In this document: in pieces, positions 6,971-13,991 of the stretch | How positions within the stretch are numbered: position 1 is the first letter of the stretch | Layout of the letters: each line of letters opens with the position of its first letter | NCBI GenBank assembly: GCA_051744605.1 | Contig: JBNJDE010000030.1 | Location: 1-20,511, forward strand | Reading direction: 5' to 3' | DNA length: 20,511 nucleotides | Origin: Halanaeroarchaeum sp051744605 | GTDB lineage: Archaea > Halobacteriota > Halobacteria > Halobacteriales > Halobacteriaceae | Notes under the pieces: model-generated | Database searches by the model: none | What the model was told of the DNA's origin: nothing | Seen by the model: the letters and a program-made list of their open reading frames with translations, nothing else | Position numbers and translations under genes: made by a program

Positions 6971-7036
6971 GGCCGTTTCACACTTTTTCGACCATTCACC
7001 GGGGGCACGACACACTCCTGTTTCTCATCCACAATG

Positions 7037-7043
7037 TTTAGAG
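7037..7043 (+). promoter_or_regulatory. TATA-like element of the AI-2E family gene
   Basis: TTTAGAG begins 29 bases upstream of the ATG at 7066, consistent with a leaderless transcript. A T-rich run near 6983-6988, just after the nhaC stop, may help terminate the preceding transcript. Confidence 0.35.
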
Positions 7044-7065
7044 GCTAGCCACCGTCGGATACCGT

Positions 7066-8280
7066 ATGTCGACGCCGTGGGAGATGGGCCGGGCGCAGCT
7101 CGGCTGGTGGGTCATCGCCGGACTACTCGCGGCGTTCCTCGCGTACCTCTTGGTCTCGTTCGTCGGTACCTTCGTCTTCGGACTCTTCGTCTACTACGCG
7201 ACCCGACCGATCTATCGCCGATTGCGACGGGTCGTCCGACCGCCGTCGCTCGCGGCGGCTATCTCCCTCGTCCTGATCATCCTCCCCGCCATCCTCTTGC
7301 TCGCGTACACCATCGCCATCGGATTACAGGAGTTCAGTCGACTCGTCGAGGCTCAGGGTCTCGACATCGGCCAGGTGGAGACGTTCATCGAACCGTACGT
7401 CGACATCTCCGGGATCGTCACCGACCCGGTCGCGATCCTCTCACAGCAGATCAGCGTCGATGCCGTCTGGCAGAACCTCGGCGAGGCGGGGGCGTACGTC
7501 GGCTTCTTCGGGACCGCGGCGTTGCACCTGTTCGTCATCATCCTCCTCTCCTTTTACCTGCTGCGCGACGACCACCGGCTTGCCGACTGGTTCACGGAGC
7601 GCTTTACGGACGCCGACGGCGTCCTCGAGACCTACGCCTTCCGGGTCGACCGTGATTTCAGTATCATCTTCTTCGGCAACATCCTCAATGCTTTCTTCAC
7701 GGGTATCATCGGCGCCATCGTCTACGGTGCACTCGACATCGTCTCGCCTGCCGGTATCGGAATCCCCTATTCGACGCTGCTGGGCCTTCTGACCGGTATC
7801 GCGAGCCTCGTTCCCGTCATCGGGATCAAACTCGTGTATTTCCCCCTCGCAGGGTACCTGGTCTACGGCACCTACCAGACCCCGCAACTACTCTGGTTCC
7901 CGGTCCTCTTCGTCGTCGTCTCGTTCGTCGTCGTCGACGTCATCCCCGACCTCGTCCTCCGGCCGTACGTCTCCGGGCGTGGCCTCCACCTCGGGATGGT
8001 CATGATGGCCTACGTCTTCGGCCCCCTCCTCTTCGGCTGGTATGGCCTGTTCCTCGGACCGATGTTGCTCGTCCTGGTCGTCCACTTCGCCGACCTCGTC
8101 CTCCCCGAACTGGTGGAAGGACGCGAGGTCCGACGGGGCGGACGGGACGAGCCTGATGGACAACCCCCCGACGACGGGGGCGGTGGGGGGCACGATTCGG
8201 CCGGTGACGTGGTCGACCGTCGCTCCAGCCGAGACGACGATACGGACGATCCATCGCCTGGACCGTCCGACGTGGCCTGA
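7066..8280 (+). CDS. AI-2E family transporter (PerM/TqsA-like)
   Basis: A 404-residue membrane protein of the AI-2E exporter/permease superfamily. Hydrophobic segments: two near the N terminus (about 15-45), one at 60-85, then after a soluble stretch (about 90-145) a cluster from 148 to 345. The family-typical LSFYLLRDD follows the soluble part, and GIPYSTLLGLLTGIASLVPVIG matches the conserved central loop. A 57-residue hydrophilic tail rich in Asp, Gly and Arg extends past the last membrane helix and is probably cytoplasmic. The family name is historical: most members do not move autoinducer-2, and some archaeal and bacterial members have been reported as Na+(Li+)/H+ antiporters. It lies 95 bp downstream of nhaC with its own TATA-like element. 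Confidence 0.88.
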   Translation: MSTPWEMGRAQLGWWVIAGLLAAFLAYLLVSFVGTFVFGLFVYYATRPIYRRLRRVVRPPSLAAAISLVLIILPAILLLAYTIAIGLQEFSRLVEAQGLDIGQVETFIEPYVDISGIVTDPVAILSQQISVDAVWQNLGEAGAYVGFFGTAALHLFVIILLSFYLLRDDHRLADWFTERFTDADGVLETYAFRVDRDFSIIFFGNILNAFFTGIIGAIVYGALDIVSPAGIGIPYSTLLGLLTGIASLVPVIGIKLVYFPLAGYLVYGTYQTPQLLWFPVLFVVVSFVVVDVIPDLVLRPYVSGRGLHLGMVMMAYVFGPLLFGWYGLFLGPMLLVLVVHFADLVLPELVEGREVRRGGRDEPDGQPPDDGGGGGHDSAGDVVDRRSSRDDDTDDPSPGPSDVA

Positions 8281-8598
8281 TGATCGCCCGGCCGGTGCGA
8301 CGTGCCCCGTAGTTCTCTCGGAGCCAATCGCGCAACGGTGCTCTCGAATCGACCGGGAGTGCGAGTCTGGTCCCATCGGGCGGACAGTAACGCACCGCCG
8401 AATCCGTGGTCTGGGATTTACCGTTGGGACCGGTGCGACCCGGGGGGGGGGGAGGAGTGGCTCGTCCGACCCGTCAGAGCACGAACGGGACGAAGGAAAG
8501 AACGGGAAGGGGGAACGTATCGTACATCTGTCAGAGGACGACGCTACCCGCGAAGCTACGTAGAACGCCGAGGAGCGCGGTCCCGAGCCGAGATGACG
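8281..8598. other. 318-bp intergenic region between convergent genes
   Basis: Lies between the stops of the AI-2E gene and the padR-like gene. I see no gene or tRNA in it. Its one distinct feature is a run of 11 G at 8442-8452. Reading frames crossing it on both strands lack any protein motif. Confidence 0.55.
8442..8452 (+). repeat. Homopolymer run of 11 G
   Basis: Eleven consecutive G followed by AGGAG, in a non-coding gap. It is the second long G run in the window, and both are intergenic. Confidence 0.9.
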
Positions 8599-8880
8599 TC
8601 ACTCCTCGATGGCGACGTACTGGGACTCCCAGTCGCGGCGTGCATCTATCTCGCGACGACCGCGACGGGTCACGGTGTAGTAGTTCGTCCGCTGGTCGCG
8701 TTGGCCCTTGTCGATGAGCCCCTTGTCGACCAGCGTATCGAGGTTCGGATACAGTCGGCCGTGGTGGATCTCCGATTCGTAGTAATCTTCGAGTTCCTCT
8801 TTGATCGCGAGGCCGTGTGGTTCCTCCAGCCCGGCAACAACGAAGAGGAGATCTCGCTGAAAGCCTGTCAGGTCGTACAT
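8599..8880 (-). CDS. PadR family transcriptional regulator
   Basis: A 93-residue PadR-type winged-helix repressor, close to the size of the minimal haloarchaeal members. The conserved pattern is clear: LTGFQRDLLFVVAGLEEPHGLAIKEELEDYY, then IHHGRLYPNLDTLVDKGLIDKG (recognition helix and wing), then NYYTVTRRGRREI. The effector is unknown. The ATG at 8880 is immediately preceded by a 20-bp dyad (8881-8900) and a TATA-like A/T block (8917-8926), so autoregulation is likely. It is divergent from the amphi-Trp gene and convergent with the AI-2E gene. The shared promoter region makes the amphi-Trp gene a possible second target. Confidence 0.92.
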   Translation of the reverse strand: MYDLTGFQRDLLFVVAGLEEPHGLAIKEELEDYYESEIHHGRLYPNLDTLVDKGLIDKGQRDQRTNYYTVTRRGRREIDARRDWESQYVAIEE

Positions 8881-8900
8881 ATGTCTGTCCCTAAAGACAT
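8881..8900. promoter_or_regulatory. Candidate PadR operator
   Basis: ATGTCT-N8-AGACAT is a perfect 6+6 inverted repeat touching the PadR start codon. It spans the transcription start predicted from the TATA-like block at 8917-8926. PadR proteins are known to bind ATGT/ACAT-type dyads at their own promoters, which fits, although the spacing here is wider than the textbook ATGT-N8-ACAT. Confidence 0.55.
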
Positions 8901-8916
8901 CTTACTACCACGAAAC

Positions 8917-8926
8917 TATAAATATA
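8917..8926 (-). promoter_or_regulatory. TATA-like block of the padR-like gene
   Basis: TATAAATATA on the plus strand, the strongest A/T block in this part of the window. It predicts a padR-like gene transcript starting near 8893, inside the dyad. It could also serve the divergent strand. Confidence 0.5.
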
Positions 8927-9028
8927 CTGTTGTCATCGCCGCACTTGCCGGGTTTCCCGGCGTACCAACCCGCTGAAACGACTGGTGGCAACCGGAGACT
9001 TATGACTGTTGGACGCCAACGTACTGAC

Positions 9029-9304
9029 ATGCCAGAAGAAGTGCTGTTCGTCACGGAGTCTCGACAGTCGCGATCCGACGTCGCGGAGTACCTTCGCGCA
9101 GTGGCCGACAGACTCGAGGCCGGCGATTCGGTCTCGCTCACCAGCGGCGAGAATACGGTCACCCTCGACCCACCGGAGACCGTCGAGTTCGAGGTCAAGG
9201 CCGAACGGGAGACCGGCGATGGCGCCCCCGAACTGAGCGTGGAGTTCGAACTCGAGTGGAACGAGAACGGCGAGACGGCGGACGAGTCGCTCGAAATCTC
9301 GTAG
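9029..9304 (+). CDS. Amphi-Trp domain-containing protein
   Basis: A 91-residue acidic protein matching the small amphi-Trp family common in haloarchaea. The start MPEEVLFVTESRQSRSDVAEYLRAVADRLEAGDSVSL gives the typical helix, followed by strands (NTVTLDPPETVEFEVKAERE) and the closing ELSVEFELEW segment with the conserved Trp. The function of the family is not known to me. The ATG at 9029 is preferred over one at 9002 because a TATA-like CTTATGA (about 8999-9005) lies 24-30 bases upstream, which fits leaderless transcription, and because MPEE is the usual family start. It is divergent from the PadR regulator; two hairpins follow the gene. Confidence 0.85.
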   Translation: MPEEVLFVTESRQSRSDVAEYLRAVADRLEAGDSVSLTSGENTVTLDPPETVEFEVKAERETGDGAPELSVEFELEWNENGETADESLEIS

Positions 9305-9368
9305 AACACTGTCGACGAGTACGGGACCGGCTCCGCTACTCGATCGGTAGTACACGAGCGGAAGTGGA

Positions 9369-9393
9369 AGCGAGGTCGAAAACCGACCTCGCT
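9369..9393. repeat. Perfect 10-bp hairpin
   Basis: AGCGAGGTCG / CGACCTCGCT with a 5-base AAAAC loop, 65 bases after the amphi-Trp stop codon and 20 bases before a second hairpin. Confidence 0.85.
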
Positions 9394-9413
9394 GCCGCCC
9401 TGATTGGTCCCCG

Positions 9414-9446
9414 CTGACGCTTCGGCCCTCCAAAGCGAAGCGTCAG
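9414..9446. repeat. Perfect 11-bp hairpin
   Basis: CTGACGCTTCG / CGAAGCGTCAG with an 11-base loop, in the gap between the convergent amphi-Trp gene and the 48-residue gene. It may be a transcript end structure or the remnant of a small mobile element; I saw no target-site duplication. Confidence 0.85.
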
Positions 9447-9497
9447 TTGAGCCATTCGGCCCGTCGAACATAAATGTACCGCCAGCGCCCGGCGCGC

Positions 9498-9644
9498 CTA
9501 GATATGTTCTTCTTCCAACACCCAGCCGAGGGCGCGTTTGTAGTGGGTGAACATCTGCCGGATCCCCTGGTGGTTCATCTCCTCGCTCTCGAGCTGTTCG
9601 ACGAGGAATTCGTACTGCTCGCGGATCTCGGATTCGTCGCGCAT
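9498..9644 (-). CDS. Small uncharacterised haloarchaeal protein (48 aa)
   Basis: A 48-residue, highly charged, probably fully helical protein starting MRDESEIREQYEFL and ending ALGWVLEEEHI. The acidic composition and regular heptad-like spacing of hydrophobic residues look coding rather than random, and the size recalls small haloarchaeal conserved proteins. I recognise no family or function. The ATG at 9644 is chosen because translation upstream of it becomes Ser/Arg-rich and loses the acidic bias. It lies 60 bp downstream of the DUF1028 gene on the same strand, so it may share that transcript. Confidence 0.7.
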   Translation of the reverse strand: MRDESEIREQYEFLVEQLESEEMNHQGIRQMFTHYKRALGWVLEEEHI

Positions 9645-9704
9645 ACTGCTCTTTGACGACCGAGCGCAAAAACGACCGGGGCCGGTTCCGCTCTCCGTCA
9701 CCAC

Positions 9705-10631
9705 TTACCGCCGTTCGAGTCGGGAGAGACCGTGCCAGATGGCGTTCACGAGTTTCGCTTCCCCCTCCCCCTCGGCCTCGTCCCAGCCACGTGCGAGGGC
9801 GTCCTCGACGACCTCCAGGGAGTGGTTCTCGAAGTTGTTCATCCCCCGGAAGGCCTCGAGGGCCTCCCGCTCCGCTTCGCCCACCGTTCCAGTCGGCGTC
9901 CCGTCGTACAGCTCCAGCGATGCCAGCGTCTCGAAGACGGCATCGGCGGTATCGCCCCGCAGTTCTGCGGTGGAATCTGGTGATTCGCGCTCCAGAAGCG
10001 TCACGTCGTAGATGCGGAAGACCCGTTCGAGTTCGTCGATGGGGTGCTCGTGGTCGTCGACCCGGACGTCGATCCACCGATCGCTCTTCCCGTCGTAGCC
10101 ACCCTCGGGTTTCGCGACGTACATCGCCGCGCTCTGCTCGCCGCGTTTGTCACCACCCGCGTCGTTGCCAGCGTGGAGGGCGGCGAGCAATCGCTCCGGA
10201 AGTCCGCCCTCCGTCTCTTCGAAGGTCTCGGCCATCGCGTCGATGGTCTCGCGGCTTTCGAGGATGTTCCCCTGGACGGTGTAGTTCTCGCCCTGGCGGT
10301 CGCTCGCGTGATCGAAACACTCCTCGCCGGTGAACGCCGCTACCGATCCGTCCTCGCTCACGATGCCCAGTTGACGACTCGGGGCCTCCTCGTCGGCCTG
10401 GGTGAGGCGCTCGACGACGGTACTCGCCTCGTACCCGTCGCGCAACAGGTCGAGCCCCTTCGGGCCGTAGGCCACGTTGGCGAAACTCTGGGTCGCGATC
10501 GCCCCGGCGTCGGCCGCGGCGAACGGGACGACCGAGCCCACGCTCACGAACTTCGACTGGACGGCGATTCCCACCGCCTCCTGGTCCGGGTCGCGGGCGA
10601 CGATGGAGAACGTCGCTGGTCTGGGTTGCAT
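9705..10631 (-). CDS. DUF1028 family protein
   Basis: A 308-residue member of the DUF1028 family, a presumed N-terminal-nucleophile-hydrolase-like fold of unknown substrate. The N-terminal two thirds match the family: ATFSIVARDPDQEAVGIAVQSKFVSVGSVVPFA, then GAIATQSFANVAYGPKGLDLLRDG, QLGIVSEDGSVAAFTGEEC, NYTVQGNIL and the DRWIDVRVDDHEHPIDEL block. The last ~95 residues are a helical extension that some members carry. The ATG at 10631 (MQPRPATFSIVARD) is chosen over one 27 bases upstream because the family begins there. Gene order on this strand is the 146-residue gene, this gene, then the 48-residue gene, with gaps of 31 and 60 bp, so the three may form one transcript. The enzymatic role is unproven. 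Confidence 0.88.
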   Translation of the reverse strand: MQPRPATFSIVARDPDQEAVGIAVQSKFVSVGSVVPFAAADAGAIATQSFANVAYGPKGLDLLRDGYEASTVVERLTQADEEAPSRQLGIVSEDGSVAAFTGEECFDHASDRQGENYTVQGNILESRETIDAMAETFEETEGGLPERLLAALHAGNDAGGDKRGEQSAAMYVAKPEGGYDGKSDRWIDVRVDDHEHPIDELERVFRIYDVTLLERESPDSTAELRGDTADAVFETLASLELYDGTPTGTVGEAEREALEAFRGMNNFENHSLEVVEDALARGWDEAEGEGEAKLVNAIWHGLSRLERR

Positions 10632-10662
10632 GACCGTATCATGCGACCCGGCTGGCAAAAAC

Positions 10663-11103
10663 CTACTCGTCGTCGACCCTCCGGGCGGTGAGTGGCTGTC
10701 TACTCTTCAGGTCGAACGGCAAGGCGGGGTGCTCGACGAGGTGCCAGAGGACCATGTGTCGCCGGCCCCCGGTGAGGCCGACGCGCGAGAGGTCCTCGGC
10801 GGTCACCTCGTCCGGGAGCCGCTCCGCCAGTCGTTCGAGGCCGTCGAAGGAATCGAAGACCTTCGAGTTGCCCGCGGAGTCCGCACCGCTTCGTTCGACC
10901 ACGTAGGCGCCGTCTCGCCGGTGTTCGCCGACCGTATGCAGGTAGGTCTGGCGATCGGTGAGGGCCGCCTCGAGGTCCTCTCGAAGCGTCTCGACCGATT
11001 CGGCCGGCACGGTGAGACTCGACTCGCCCAGCGTGAGGGTGACCGTCTGCCCGTTTCGCTGTACGTCCGGGACTGTCGCGTCGCTGGACGGTGTAGGACT
11101 CAA
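10663..11103 (-). CDS. Uncharacterised haloarchaeal protein
   Basis: A 146-residue protein without a recognised function. It begins with a short disordered segment, then strands (TVTLTLGESSLTVPAESVETLREDL), a helix (ALTDRQTYLHTVGEHRRDGAYVVERSGADSAGNSKVF), and a conserved-looking C-terminal block GLTGGRRHMVLWHLVEHPALPFDLKSRQPLTARR. The SAGNSKVF and GGRRHM segments look like family signatures; from memory this may be what databases call DUF7528, which I cannot verify. It is the likely first gene of a transcript that includes the DUF1028 gene 31 bp downstream. It diverges from the zinc-ribbon gene across 207 bp that contains nested inverted repeats. Confidence 0.75.
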   Translation of the reverse strand: MSPTPSSDATVPDVQRNGQTVTLTLGESSLTVPAESVETLREDLEAALTDRQTYLHTVGEHRRDGAYVVERSGADSAGNSKVFDSFDGLERLAERLPDEVTAEDLSRVGLTGGRRHMVLWHLVEHPALPFDLKSRQPLTARRVDDE

Positions 11104-11186
11104 TGCGCTCTCGTGCTCGTGAGGAGTATCAGACGAGCGGGAGAATTTCTCGACCAGCCGCGTCGGAGCGACTTCCTCTATCCTCC

Positions 11187-11220
11187 GTCGTCAGGAGGTC
11201 TGCGTGTGACGACATGTCGT
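11187..11220. promoter_or_regulatory. Nested inverted repeats in a divergent promoter region
   Basis: GTCGTCA (11187-11193) and TGACGAC (11207-11213) form a 7-bp dyad, and its right arm overlaps a perfect 12-bp palindrome ACGACATGTCGT (11209-11220). Both lie in the 207-bp gap between divergent genes. A shared operator is possible. Confidence 0.3.
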
Positions 11221-11310
11221 TCATGCGTTGTCCAACGAGACCCATAACCCTTCTGGTCGGTCGGTCGCCACGCCGCTGGGCATTTCACTCGGGCGGCCCA
11301 ACGCCCCTCC

Positions 11311-12021
11311 ATGCGTATCCGCGGTGACCGCACGTGCCAGGACTGTGGCGCCCAGTGGTCGTACTACGAGACGGGGAGCGTCACGTGTCCGGCGTGCGGG
11401 AGCATCCGGAGTACGGGCGACGGAGAGCGCACACGACACACCGACCGCTCGGCGGCCCTGGACCTGCGTGGCCCCCGATCGACCGCCGCCGAGGGGGATC
11501 TGGAGACGGCCCTCGACGAGGCTGCCGACGCCTGTCTCGAATACGTCCGAAAGCGGGGATTCGTCGATGGGGGGTCGCTCCGTGACCTCGACGAAGCGTA
11601 CGTCCACGCCCAGGAACTCCGCCACGCGGCCACGCTGTCGGTGAGCCGGCTCGAACTGTCCGATACCGAACGGGCGTATCTGCTCGACCTCCTCGGGGGC
11701 GAGGCCGGTGACCGCCCATCCGCCGATTCGGTCCCGGAAACCTTCCGGACGGCGAGGGGTCTCGGCGTCGCCACCGCGGTCCGGGACTACCGAGACGATC
11801 TCCGACAGTTCCTCGACGCGGCAGAAGATCGGCCCGCGGCCCGGTCGCTGCTCGAATCGGTCGCCGAACACGAGAAGCGGATCCGCGCCCTCGACGGCCA
11901 GGTGGATCCTGTGCAGACCGCCCAGCTACTCGCTGCAACACGGGCCGTGGGCACGTACTGCCGAACGGGTGCGGAATCCGATCTGGAGGCCGCACGGGAG
12001 ACGCTCGCCGGGATCTCCTGA
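11311..12021 (+). CDS. Zinc-ribbon haloarchaeal protein (DUF7117-like)
   Basis: A 236-residue protein with an N-terminal TFIIB-like zinc ribbon: C9-x2-C12 and C26-x2-C29 in CQDCGAQWSYYETGSVTCPACG. The rest is helical and acidic, with AADACLEYVRKRGFVDGGSLRDLDEAYVHAQELRHAA in the middle and further helices to the end. From memory this is the haloarchaeal DUF7117 type; function unknown. A nucleic-acid or protein-binding role would be a guess from the ribbon alone. The ATG at 11311 puts the ribbon right at the N terminus, as is usual. It diverges from the 146-residue gene and converges on the esterase gene with a 49-bp gap. Confidence 0.85.
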   Translation: MRIRGDRTCQDCGAQWSYYETGSVTCPACGSIRSTGDGERTRHTDRSAALDLRGPRSTAAEGDLETALDEAADACLEYVRKRGFVDGGSLRDLDEAYVHAQELRHAATLSVSRLELSDTERAYLLDLLGGEAGDRPSADSVPETFRTARGLGVATAVRDYRDDLRQFLDAAEDRPAARSLLESVAEHEKRIRALDGQVDPVQTAQLLAATRAVGTYCRTGAESDLEAARETLAGIS

Positions 12022-12070
12022 CGATCGCTATCACGTCGTGACGCGGAGCGAATTCGTGCCGAGGGCCGAT

Positions 12071-13006
12071 CTACGATAGCGCCCGTTCCAGGTCTGTACC
12101 CACGGCCGCGAGCACGGCCGTCGCTCGCTCTACGTGCCCGATCATTCCGACGAATCCGTGGACCATGTCCCCTTCCTCGCGGTGGACGACCGGGACGCCA
12201 GCCGATTCGAGCGCGTCGGCATACGCGACCCCTTCGTCGTGGAGGGGGTCGAACCCCGCGGTTACTACCGTCGCCGGCGGGAGGTTCTCGTGTGAGCAGG
12301 CCGCAAGCGGGAACGCGTACGGGTTGGCCGCGTGCAGGGGATCGGTGAGGTACTGCTCGCCGAACCACTCCATCTCGTCTGCAGAGAGGAACTGGCCGGT
12401 CTTCGGGTCGGTGAGCGAGTCCCAGTCGGTCGCGGCGCTCGTCGCGGGATAGAACAGTATCTGATAGTCGACCTCGGGGCCACCGCGGTCCCGGGCGAGC
12501 AACGAAACGACCGCCGCGAGCGTTCCGCCGGCACTCCCCCCGGCGACGATCACCTCGTCGATCCCGCCGAGGTCGGTCGCGGTAGCTGCTGCCCACTCGG
12601 TCGCGGCGAACGCGTCGTGGACCGCGGCCGGGAACGGATGTTCGGGTGCCAGTCGGTAGTCCACCGATACGACGACGGTGCCCGTCAGGTCGGCGAGGGC
12701 CCGGCAGGTCGCGTCGTGGGTGTCCAACGTTCCGACCACGAAGCCGCCACCGTGGAAGAACACCGTCGTCGGTACCGGTCCCTCGCGTTCCGGTCGGTAG
12801 ATTCTGATCGGTATCGGATCCACTGGCCCCGGAATCTCGCGGTCCTCTGTGTCGACCTCGCCGCTCCGATAGCGACCGGTCGAAGCCATCGTCTCGAAGA
12901 GGTCCCGAGCCTCCTCGACGGAGAGCGTCGAGAGGTCCGGGACGTCCAGGCGGTCCATCTGGTCGAGAATCGCCTGGACCTCGGGATGGGGTTCGTCGGC
13001 GCGCAT
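12071..13006 (-). CDS. Alpha/beta hydrolase, HSL-type esterase/lipase
   Basis: A 311-residue carboxylesterase-like enzyme of the hormone-sensitive-lipase family. Visible: the oxyanion-hole motif HGGG at 85-88, the nucleophile motif G-G-S-A-G with Ser158, Asp253 in FDPLHDEG and His283 in MVHGF, making a full catalytic triad. The residue before Ser is Gly where most family members have Asp (GDSAG), a small departure. Family members hydrolyse short-chain acyl esters; the natural substrate is not known. It starts only 3 bp after the folD stop, so translation probably follows folD on one mRNA, although nothing in its function suggests folate metabolism. It converges with the zinc-ribbon gene. Confidence 0.92.
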   Translation of the reverse strand: MRADEPHPEVQAILDQMDRLDVPDLSTLSVEEARDLFETMASTGRYRSGEVDTEDREIPGPVDPIPIRIYRPEREGPVPTTVFFHGGGFVVGTLDTHDATCRALADLTGTVVVSVDYRLAPEHPFPAAVHDAFAATEWAAATATDLGGIDEVIVAGGSAGGTLAAVVSLLARDRGGPEVDYQILFYPATSAATDWDSLTDPKTGQFLSADEMEWFGEQYLTDPLHAANPYAFPLAACSHENLPPATVVTAGFDPLHDEGVAYADALESAGVPVVHREEGDMVHGFVGMIGHVERATAVLAAVGTDLERALS

Positions 13007-13009
13007 CGG

Positions 13010-13903
13010 CTACGGCAACTCGACGGGGACGTCTTCCTGGCGACTGGCCGCTTTGACGGTGTTGTAGAGCAACATCGCTCTGGTCATCGGGCCGACGCCG
13101 CCGGGGACGGGGGTGATGGCGCTGGCCTTCTCGGCCGCGGAGTCGTAGTCCACGTCGCCCACCAGCTCGTAGCCCTTCTCCGTGTCCGCGTCGACGCGGT
13201 TGACGCCGACGTCGACGACCACCGCCCCCTCACCGAGCATCGAGCCGTCGATGAGTTCCGGAACGCCGGCAGCGGCGACGACGACGTCAGCCTGGCGGGT
13301 CTTCCCGGCGAGGTCCCGTGTCCGGGAGTGACAGACGGTCACGGTCGCGTTCGCTCCCTCGGCCTTCTGGATGAGCAGGTTGGCCATCGGTTTGCCGACG
13401 ATGTCCGAGCGGCCGACCACGACGACGTCTTTCCCCTCCGGGTCGAGGTCGATGGATTCGAACAGTTTCTGGATGCCGTGCGGCGTGCAGGGCTTGTAGC
13501 GGGCGTCGCCGGCCACCAGTCGGCCGACGTTCTCCGGGTGGAACCCGTCGACGTCCTTCTCCGGATCGATGCTCCGCAGGACGGCCTGCTTGTCGACGTG
13601 GTCGGGGACGGGCATCTGGACGAGGACGCCGTCGACGTCGGTGTCGGCATTGAGGTCCTCGATGGTCTCGAACAACTTGTCGGCGGGGGCGTCCGCGGAG
13701 ATGCGCACGTCCCGTGCCTCGATACCGACCTCCTCGCAGTCGCGCTGTTTCATCGAGACGTACGTCTCGCTCGCGGGGTCGTCGCTCATCAGGACCGTCG
13801 CGAGCGTCGGCGTCACGTCGGCGTCTCGCAGTGTGTCGACGCTGTTCGCCAGTTGCTCGCGGACGTCGGCGGCGACGGCCTTCCCGTCGATGACAGTGGT
13901 CAT
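13010..13903 (-). CDS. folD: Methylenetetrahydrofolate dehydrogenase/cyclohydrolase FolD
   Basis: Bifunctional enzyme that oxidises 5,10-methylene-THF to methenyl-THF with NAD(P)+ and hydrolyses it to 10-formyl-THF; 297 residues. Motifs: Tyr48 and Lys52 in YVSMK (catalytic), DGVLVQMPVPDHV, DVDGFHPENVGRL, the Rossmann segment VVVGRSDIVGKPMANLL, and the C-terminal PVPGGVGPMTRAML signature. Length and motif order are standard. An A/T-rich stretch at 13953-13979 lies upstream and may carry its own promoter, giving a leader of some 30 bases. It sits 88 bp downstream of glyA, whose product supplies its substrate, so the pair makes functional sense; the esterase follows after 3 bp. Confidence 0.96.
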   Translation of the reverse strand: MTTVIDGKAVAADVREQLANSVDTLRDADVTPTLATVLMSDDPASETYVSMKQRDCEEVGIEARDVRISADAPADKLFETIEDLNADTDVDGVLVQMPVPDHVDKQAVLRSIDPEKDVDGFHPENVGRLVAGDARYKPCTPHGIQKLFESIDLDPEGKDVVVVGRSDIVGKPMANLLIQKAEGANATVTVCHSRTRDLAGKTRQADVVVAAAGVPELIDGSMLGEGAVVVDVGVNRVDADTEKGYELVGDVDYDSAAEKASAITPVPGGVGPMTRAMLLYNTVKAASRQEDVPVELP

Positions 13904-13979
13904 TACCGGTTCGTCGTCGCGCGAGCGCCTTCAACCTACGGGTTCGTGATCACTTTTGAAGAATTGATACAAAATCTAT

Positions 13980-13991
13980 CCACGAACGTGG
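13980..13991. promoter_or_regulatory. Inverted repeat CCACG-AA-CGTGG between glyA and folD
   Basis: CCACGAACGTGG directly abuts the glyA stop codon and lies just upstream of the A/T-rich stretch that may be the folD promoter. It may be an operator or a small 3' structure; it is short enough to be chance. Confidence 0.25.

Noticed and set aside
8302..8976. Plus-strand frame crossing the 8.3-8.6 kb gap and the padR-like gene
   Set aside because: No motif, passes antisense through a clear PadR gene and its promoter.
9369..9446. CRISPR-like repeat array
   Set aside because: Only two unrelated hairpins, with no repeated unit and no spacers of regular length.
12031..12041. Short palindrome TCACG-T-CGTGA after the zinc-ribbon gene as terminator
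   Set aside because: No loop to form a stable RNA hairpin and no T-tract; too short to mean anything alone.
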